64,000 nt of DNA. Origin: VRUE01 sp963732225. Its GTDB lineage: Bacteria > Actinomycetota > Thermoleophilia > Solirubrobacterales > 70-9. Shown here piece after piece: positions 58,632 to 64,000 of this stretch. The stretch is taken from contig CAVSYR010000005.1 of the NCBI GenBank assembly GCA_963732225.1, positions 558,001-622,000 on the forward strand, written 5' to 3'. A program made the position numbers and the translations under genes. The notes beneath the pieces are model-generated. The model did no database searches. It worked only from the letters and a program-made list of their open reading frames with translations, and was not told the DNA's origin. The stretch's first letter is position 1. Every line of letters starts with the position of its first letter.

Positions 58632-59864
58632 GTGTCTTTTGCCGACCTCGGCATCTCTAAAGCCGTGGTGCGCGCGCTCGCCGAGCGCGACATCACTCAG
58701 CCGTTCCCCGTCCAGCAACTGGTGATCCGCGACGCGCTCGCCGGTCACGACCTGCTGGTCCAGTCCCCGACCGGATCGGGCAAGACGCTCGCCTTCGGCA
58801 TCCCGCTGGTCGACCTGGTCGAGCCCGGCGCCAAGCGCCCCTCCGCCCTGGTCCTGGCGCCGACCCGCGAGCTCGCCAGCCAGATCGTCGACGAGCTCGA
58901 CGGTGTCGCTCGGGCCCGCAACCTGCACATCGCCGCCGTCTACGGCGGCGTCGGCTTCGGCCCCCAAGTCAAGGCCGCCCAGCGCGCCAACATCATCGTC
59001 GCCACCCCGGGCCGGCTCGAGGACCTGATCGCCCGCGGCGCAATCAGCCTTCGCAACGTCCGCGCGCTCGTCCTCGACGAGGCCGACCGGATGCTCGACA
59101 TGGGCTTCAAGCCGGCAGTCAGCCGCATCGTCGGCCAGACGCCGCCCGAGCGCCAGACGCTCTTCTTCTCGGCCACGCTCGAGGGGGCGACCGGCAAGCT
59201 CGCCGCCGCCTACACCCGCGACCCGCGCCACCACACCCACGCCGCGCCCGAGGATCACGAGGCCGAGATCGAACACCGCTTCGTCCACGTCGACTCGCAG
59301 GCGGCCAAGCTCGACCACCTGGCGGGTGAGCTGCGCGGGCCCGATGGTGGCCGCACGCTGGTCTTCGTCCGCACCAAGCGCGGCGCCGACCGCCTGGTCA
59401 AACGCCTGCGCAGCCGCGAACTCGAGGCCGTCGCCATGCACGGCGACAAGAGCCAGGGACAGCGCGAACGCGCCCTCTCCCGCTTTGAGCGTGGCGATGT
59501 CGAAGTCCTGGTCGCCACCGACGTGGCCGCCCGCGGGATCGATGTCGCCGACATCGCCCACGTAATCAACTTCGACGCTCCCGGCGATCGCGACTCCTAC
59601 GTGCACCGGGTCGGCCGCACCGGCCGCGCCGGCGCCCGTGGCGCTGGCACGAGCTTTGTGCTGACCGACCAGGCCGCCGAGATGCGGCGCATCGCCCGCG
59701 ACCTCGGCCTTAGCGCGGAGTTCGAACAGAACCTCGGGCAGGTCGCCAAGTCGGAGCGCTCATCGAATGGAAAGTCCGGTTCGGGCCAGAAGCCCGGGTC
59801 GGGATCGGGCCAGCGCTCGCGGCGACGGCGTAACCGCCGTCCCAAGGCCAAGGTGTCCGCATGA
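58632..59864 (+). CDS. DEAD-box RNA helicase
   Basis: RhlE/CsdA-like ATP-dependent RNA helicase, 410 residues. Q-motif region ITQPFPVQQLVI; motif I SPTGSGKT (45-52); motif Ia APTRELASQ; motif II VLDEADRMLDMGF; motif III SAT; motif VI region HRVGRTGRAGARG. The C-terminus is basic and low-complexity (SGQKPGSGSGQRSRRRRNRRPKA), typical for RNA binding. GTG 58632 is preceded by AAGGAG. A 250-base leader precedes it, possibly regulatory, but no specific structure could be assigned. Confidence 0.94.
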   Translation: MSFADLGISKAVVRALAERDITQPFPVQQLVIRDALAGHDLLVQSPTGSGKTLAFGIPLVDLVEPGAKRPSALVLAPTRELASQIVDELDGVARARNLHIAAVYGGVGFGPQVKAAQRANIIVATPGRLEDLIARGAISLRNVRALVLDEADRMLDMGFKPAVSRIVGQTPPERQTLFFSATLEGATGKLAAAYTRDPRHHTHAAPEDHEAEIEHRFVHVDSQAAKLDHLAGELRGPDGGRTLVFVRTKRGADRLVKRLRSRELEAVAMHGDKSQGQRERALSRFERGDVEVLVATDVAARGIDVADIAHVINFDAPGDRDSYVHRVGRTGRAGARGAGTSFVLTDQAAEMRRIARDLGLSAEFEQNLGQVAKSERSSNGKSGSGQKPGSGSGQRSRRRRNRRPKAKVSA

Positions 59865-60256
59865 GTACCGCCACCGCCGCAAAGAAGTGGACCTGCGATG
59901 GCTGCGGCGTCAGCGCCGGCAGCATTGACGGCAAGTCGGTGCCAATGCCGGATTCCTGGGACAAATCGGACGAGGGCACCTACTGCCTGGTCTGCCGACG
60001 CGATCGCGCCGCCGAGGCGGCGCTCGACTCGGTGCCCAGCGACAGCCCGATCGCCGAGCGGGCAAAAGCGCGCCGTGCCGCGCTGATCGAGTTCGAGGTC
60101 AGCCGCACGCCAGACCACACCGACGGGATCATCGCCCGCGCCTGTCGCACCTCGGTCTCCGCGGTCACCCGCGCCCGTCGTCGACTCGAGCTTCCCGATC
60201 CGCCACCCACCTCGGAGGAGTCGCGGGCTAAGCGTCGGGCGATCAGCCGCCGATAA
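59861..60256 (+). CDS. Small zinc-ribbon plus helix-turn-helix protein
   Basis: 131 residues. Two CxxC pairs (WTCDGCGV and YCLVCRRD, about 11-48) suggest a zinc ribbon. The C-terminal part (GIIARACRTSVSAVTRARRRLELP) looks like a helix-turn-helix recognition segment, flanked by basic residues. Not a family I can name. The ATG overlaps the helicase stop (ATGA), so it is translationally coupled, suggesting a link to RNA metabolism or gene control. Confidence 0.7.
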   Translation: MSTATAAKKWTCDGCGVSAGSIDGKSVPMPDSWDKSDEGTYCLVCRRDRAAEAALDSVPSDSPIAERAKARRAALIEFEVSRTPDHTDGIIARACRTSVSAVTRARRRLELPDPPPTSEESRAKRRAISRR

Positions 60257-60277
60257 GAAGCTCGTGGCGGCGCGCGC

Positions 60278-61144
60278 ATGCAGATAGGGATCGGCCTCGC
60301 GGTTGCCGCGGCCCTGCTGACCAACCTCGCCTCGCTGTTCAAGCACCGGGGCTGCCACCACGCCGCGCCGGTGCGACTGCAGGAACCGCTGCGCAGCGCC
60401 CGCAGCCTCGCCTCCTCCCCCTGGTTCGCCGCCGGCTGGGGAATCGCCGCGGTGGCCTGGTTCGTCCACATCGCCGCGCTCTCGATGGCACCGATCTCGA
60501 TCGTCCAGGCCGTGCTCGCCGGCGGCGCCGTCACCCTCGCGGTGATGGCGCAACGGGTGTTCGGCGACGCGGTCGAGCCGCGCCAGTGGCTGGCCCTGCT
60601 GCTCGGCGGCGCCGGCCTCGCCCTGCTCGTCATCACCGTCCCCCACTTCAGCGGCGATCACTCGGGCTTTGAGGTCGGCAGCATGCTCGGCTTCGAGGGC
60701 GGCCTCGCCCTGCTCGCGGTCGGGCTGGCTCTCGGCCACCGCGCCGAGCGCTTCACCAAGCGCAGCGAGATCATGCTCGCCGCCGTCGCCGGCATCCTCT
60801 TCGCCCTCGCCGGCGTCGCGATCAAGGGGCTGACCGGGGCCAGTGGCGTCTCACTCGCCGTGCTGGCGCCCTGGGTGGCGCTGACGATGGTCGCTGGCAT
60901 CGGCGCCCAGTACGCGGCCGCCGCGGCACTTCAGCGCGGCGGCGCGATCGAGACGATCGGCCTGATCGGGCTGATCGCCAACGCCGCCCAGATCGCCGCC
61001 GGCGTGCTCGTCTTCGGCGACCCCCTCGCCGCCAGCCCGCTGGGCCTCGCCCTGCAGGCGAGCGCCTTCGTCATGGTCTGCGCCTCGGCCCTGCTGATCC
61101 CCGCCCGGCGGGTCGTCGCGGCGTCGCTTCCCGCGGCCGCCTGA
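60278..61144 (+). CDS. EamA/DMT-like multi-helix membrane protein
   Basis: 288 residues, 9-10 membrane helices. The N-terminus (IGIGLAVAAALLTNLASLFKHRG) and the two-fold internal pattern (APISIVQAVLAGGAVTLAVMAQRVFGD; GGAIETIGLIGLIANAAQIAAGVLVFGDPL) resemble drug/metabolite transporters, in which each half ends with a GD-containing helix. Substrate unknown. ATG 60278, 21 bases after the zinc-ribbon gene. Confidence 0.8.
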   Translation: MQIGIGLAVAAALLTNLASLFKHRGCHHAAPVRLQEPLRSARSLASSPWFAAGWGIAAVAWFVHIAALSMAPISIVQAVLAGGAVTLAVMAQRVFGDAVEPRQWLALLLGGAGLALLVITVPHFSGDHSGFEVGSMLGFEGGLALLAVGLALGHRAERFTKRSEIMLAAVAGILFALAGVAIKGLTGASGVSLAVLAPWVALTMVAGIGAQYAAAAALQRGGAIETIGLIGLIANAAQIAAGVLVFGDPLAASPLGLALQASAFVMVCASALLIPARRVVAASLPAAA

Positions 61145-61157
61145 GCGGCCAAAGCAA

Positions 61158-61191
61158 ACGGCGCGACGAGCCCGAAAGCCCGCCGCGCCGT
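61158..61191 (-). terminator. Terminator for the large secreted-protein gene
   Basis: 14-position stem with two G-U pairs on the minus strand, ACGGCGCG/CGCGCCGT outermost, followed on that strand by TTTGCTTTGG. It lies between the convergent membrane protein gene and the large minus-strand gene. Confidence 0.6.
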
Positions 61192-61219
61192 AGGTGAGGC
61201 GTCCTCTACCGCCGCCCGC

Positions 61220-64000
61220 TCAGCAGCCGTTTACCTTCAACGGCAGCTTGTTGTTCTTGACCTTCTTGCCGTTCTGCCCCTTGATGTTCAGCACCGAGGA
61301 AAGCTTGCCTTGGCAGAGGTTCCTGGAATTGACCAGGAGCCCGTGCTTCTTGCCGCCTTCCATGCGGAGGATGAACTTGTTGACCGGGACGTCCGGCGTG
61401 TTGTTGAACACGGTCTTGATCCCTCCGTGCTTGGAGCTGATCACGCCGTAGAGCTGGATGTTCACCTGGCCGCGCAGATCGGCGACCAGATCGGGCAATT
61501 CGTGGTTGGAGGAGACCAGGTAGACCGGCCCCTTCAACTTGTTGCTGAGCAGCGGGCTCTTCGCTTCCGCGTGCCCGTAGACCGCCGCCTTCGGGCAGGT
61601 CCGCGAGGCCAGCTGCGGCCTCGTGCAGACGGTCTTGATGTTCCCCTGGTCGAGGAACAGCGCGTGCGGCAGCGAGAGAGCGTTGCGCAGCACATTGGCA
61701 TCGCCGTTGCGGGTTTCGAGAATCGCCCGCAGCTTCGGGTGCTTGGCCCGGCTGGTGTTGTTCTTGGCGAACAGTCGGGTGTGCAGCTTCGGCTTGAAGC
61801 CGAGCTTGTTGCATGCACTCGCCTGGAACGGCGCCGAGACGGCGTAGCTGCTCCACGCCGCCGCGTTGGCGGGGTCGCCCCCACCGCCGTTGATCGACCC
61901 GGTGGTTGCCTGTGCGGCGCAATTGGTCGGGTTGATCATGAACTTGGTCCGGTCGACGTTGACGTCGATCGAGCGGATGTCCAGCTTGACGCCGCCGAAC
62001 ACATCGGGGATGGCGTCGGACACCGCGTTCACCTGTGCCGTTTTCGGGTCGACGTTGAGCGCCACCCGGACGACCGTCGTGCCGAGGTCGAACGGACCGT
62101 TGATCGCCGGCGTGATCACCGCCATCGAGAGCGGCGCTCCCTTATAGGGACCGGCGAGGTAGGCGGAGCCGGCAAGCGTCACTGCCTTGTCACCGGTTCC
62201 GGCAACCGTCGAGGCAGAGGCGATCTTGCTTGAGTCCGAACAACTCGGACTCGCCTTCTGCGCCGCACCGGTGCTTGCCGCCGCGGCAGCAAGAGCGTCC
62301 TCGGAGCAATACGGGATCCCGGAGAGATTCCCGGTCAGCCCTTTCGGCAGCGTCACGTTGACCGCCTTCAGCTCCTGCTGGCCGTCAGTACGGGCGATGT
62401 TGACCCGGAACGGGCTGTACTTGCCCGCCTTGGTGCTGTCGCTCTTGGCCGTGTAGGCCGGAGCGAACTTCCGCGCCGCCAGCGTCGTCGGGCAGGTACC
62501 GCCGCCGGGGACACTGGAGAGGGTGAATGAGCTGCTCACCGGTACTTGTTTGCCTTTCACCGACCATGGTTCCATCTGACCGCTGGAATCGGCCGCTGAA
62601 CAGGTCGGCGGGCTGGTCAGAACCAGGTGCGGCCCGTCGAAGCGAAGCGTTACCGCTTCGAATGGGGCCTGTGGCAGACCCTGCGGGAGTTTGCCCGCGA
62701 GCGGCCCAACCTCTTGTTCGTCGAACGTTGTCGTCAGCTGACCGGTGGTCTTGTTGGCCGCGGTGTGGCCGACGACGCGCACAGCGATGCCCTCTTCCGG
62801 TTCCTTGGCTTCAACCAGGATGCGGAACTCTTCGCCCGATTCCGGATTTTCGCTGTTCTGCGTGCCAACGTAGATGTCGCCTTTCAGCGGCCGCTCCAGC
62901 GGTGGCGAGGTGATTTCGGCCGAGCCGATCTTGGACGCGCTCGGGCATTCGTTGTTGTAGGTACGCACGCCCTTCTTAAATTGGGCGTCGGTGCAAGCGA
63001 CGAGGCCGTTCGAACCGGACGGGTTGAGACCCATGCCGGCAGGAAGGGTGACAACCGCCTTGCGCAAGTGGGACTGAGCCTGTTCTTTCCCGGGTTCGGG
63101 GAGATCGAACGGAACATGGGTTACGACAGCCGCCGCTGCGGGAGAGTCAACCTCTGACGTTCCTGGCGCCACGTCGACCGTGGGTTTGAACGGAACCGTC
63201 TCGCAGCCTTCCTGCTGGGACAGATTGCCTGAGGAATCCACAACCTTGGCCTCGACCGGCGTCGAGCCGTTCGGGAATCCCGCGGGATCCGGTTCGAGCC
63301 ATGACTCTGCCCGGAACCAAGTCGAGTAGAGACGTTCGAATTCATGTTGGTCGAAACAGGTCGTTGGATTGGTGAGATAGGTCCCGTTACCAGCGCCACC
63401 AAAGCTGATCAGGCGGTTCTGCAGGGTCGAGAACGGATGCGAGGGTTCTGGCTCGTCGATCGTGAATGCCTCGTGGTAGTCGCTTTCCCACGACACATCA
63501 GTTTTCAGGAAGATCAGCTCTTTGAAACCGATGACGAAGCCCAGTAGCGCCGGTTCGCCTTTTTTCGGCACGAGGTTGTAGACAGGAACCCTTGTCCCGG
63601 TTTCCAGGCCCGGTTTGACGACAAAGCCTTTGGGCACTTTGAGTCCGGGGTTTTTGATCGGCGAGACTTCGATTTCGGGTTCGTTCGTGACCAGAGTCAC
63701 TTCGTCTCGACCAACGATCGTGTTCGGGTTACAGGAGGGCACGCGACCGAAAACGCCAGGTGCAATTTCTTTAACGGTTTCGAATTCGGCGAGGCTGCAG
63801 TGGGGCGTCGCCTGGGGGTTGACCGTCAGGCCCGGCGGAAGGTCCGCGCGCAGCGTCTTGATCGTAATCGGGTTACCTGCCGTCGGTTCCTTGATCGGCT
63901 TCAGGATCCCGAAGGGGCCTCCATTTTGTTCTTCGTGCTGGATGATGTACTGCGTGAAACCCATCGGCGGATGTCCGCCGGCCGTGAGGAAGAAGCGCCC
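61220..64000 (-). CDS. Very large secreted/surface protein, N-terminus beyond window
   Basis: About 926 residues visible; the frame is open to the right edge, so the N-terminus is missing (an internal ATG at 63964 is not taken as the start, as the residues before it continue the same pattern, FFLTAGGHPPMGF). The chain is Pro/Gly/Thr-rich, with repeated beta-type segments such as LPPGLTVNPQATPHC and its relatives LPAGMGLNPSGSNGLVAC and LPKGLTGNLSGIPYC, each followed by a Cys. Such LPxGLxxNP...C modules suggest a tandem domain. No enzymatic motif is seen. It ends in KVNGC. Probably cell-surface or matrix associated; function unknown. Confidence 0.8.
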   Translation of the reverse strand, partial: GRFFLTAGGHPPMGFTQYIIQHEEQNGGPFGILKPIKEPTAGNPITIKTLRADLPPGLTVNPQATPHCSLAEFETVKEIAPGVFGRVPSCNPNTIVGRDEVTLVTNEPEIEVSPIKNPGLKVPKGFVVKPGLETGTRVPVYNLVPKKGEPALLGFVIGFKELIFLKTDVSWESDYHEAFTIDEPEPSHPFSTLQNRLISFGGAGNGTYLTNPTTCFDQHEFERLYSTWFRAESWLEPDPAGFPNGSTPVEAKVVDSSGNLSQQEGCETVPFKPTVDVAPGTSEVDSPAAAAVVTHVPFDLPEPGKEQAQSHLRKAVVTLPAGMGLNPSGSNGLVACTDAQFKKGVRTYNNECPSASKIGSAEITSPPLERPLKGDIYVGTQNSENPESGEEFRILVEAKEPEEGIAVRVVGHTAANKTTGQLTTTFDEQEVGPLAGKLPQGLPQAPFEAVTLRFDGPHLVLTSPPTCSAADSSGQMEPWSVKGKQVPVSSSFTLSSVPGGGTCPTTLAARKFAPAYTAKSDSTKAGKYSPFRVNIARTDGQQELKAVNVTLPKGLTGNLSGIPYCSEDALAAAAASTGAAQKASPSCSDSSKIASASTVAGTGDKAVTLAGSAYLAGPYKGAPLSMAVITPAINGPFDLGTTVVRVALNVDPKTAQVNAVSDAIPDVFGGVKLDIRSIDVNVDRTKFMINPTNCAAQATTGSINGGGGDPANAAAWSSYAVSAPFQASACNKLGFKPKLHTRLFAKNNTSRAKHPKLRAILETRNGDANVLRNALSLPHALFLDQGNIKTVCTRPQLASRTCPKAAVYGHAEAKSPLLSNKLKGPVYLVSSNHELPDLVADLRGQVNIQLYGVISSKHGGIKTVFNNTPDVPVNKFILRMEGGKKHGLLVNSRNLCQGKLSSVLNIKGQNGKKVKNNKLPLKVNGC

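Noticed and set aside
1..64000. tRNA, rRNA genes or CRISPR arrays
   Set aside because: No T-loop/anticodon pattern, no rRNA signature and no regularly spaced repeats were found in the intergenic regions.
1..64000. Prophage or classical defence island
   Set aside because: No integrase, phage structural, restriction-modification or Cas genes; only the isolated DUF4365 gene suggests a defence link.

Overview
The window looks like chromosomal DNA of a high-GC actinobacterium, most plausibly of the Thermoleophilia (Solirubrobacterales/Conexibacter-like). The pointers are: a complete dcw cluster with a meso-diaminopimelate-type MurE; a Ku/LigD-polymerase pair; a Tad-pilus export operon; short secreted proteins opening with the PALVVAALALFVALGG-type signal familiar from that group; frequent GTG/TTG starts; and very tight gene overlaps. 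The lineage is an inference from gene content, not from a marker-gene tree.

Layout. 1-2420 (-): aromatic amino-acid genes (DAHP synthase cut by the left edge, HisC-family aminotransferase, AroH chorismate mutase), running tightly from rluB, scpB, scpA and trpS (2417-5435). 5465-8511 (-): an MFS efflux pump and a FetAB-type ABC exporter. 8614-10482 (+): Ku and a stand-alone LigD polymerase domain (NHEJ). 10604-11548 (+): unknown membrane protein. 11591-16030 (-): complete glycine cleavage system gcvT-H-PA-PB. 16057-16551 (+): GNAT acetyltransferase. 16705-33000 (-): dcw cluster mraZ-rsmH-ftsL-ftsI-murE-murF-mraY-[DUF4365 gene]-murD-ftsW-murG-murC-murB-ftsQ-like-ftsZ, with a recognisable mraZ promoter, operator and leader hairpin and a separate ftsZ promoter. 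34085-39364 (-): Tad secretion genes with their own response regulator and histidine kinase. 39378-44739: sugar kinase, PHP phosphatase, an unusual Rho-derived protein without a P-loop, GlpD and a nitroreductase. 44816-51200 (-): a cobalamin-riboswitch-controlled ECF transporter operon. 51467-58373: secreted protein, LuxR regulator and frameshifted GAF sensor kinase, TPR protein, GlnB-AmtB, GMC oxidoreductase. 58632-64000: DEAD-box helicase operon, EamA-like membrane protein, and a very large secreted protein cut by the right edge.

The most striking system is the riboswitch-controlled operon at 44.8-51.2 kb. It combines an ECF S-component fused to an extracellular alpha/alpha-toroid (terpenoid-cyclase/prenyltransferase-repeat) domain, a fused double ATPase, an EcfT, and two exported DUF4430-type proteins. 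A toroid plus a DUF4430-like beta domain is the architecture of animal transcobalamin/intrinsic factor. Here the two halves sit on separate cell-surface polypeptides beside a B12-regulated ECF module, so I read it as a split transcobalamin-like B12 capture system. The same operon carries two long perfect inverted repeats inside or overlapping coding sequence, part of a wider pattern of very long perfect palindromes in this window.
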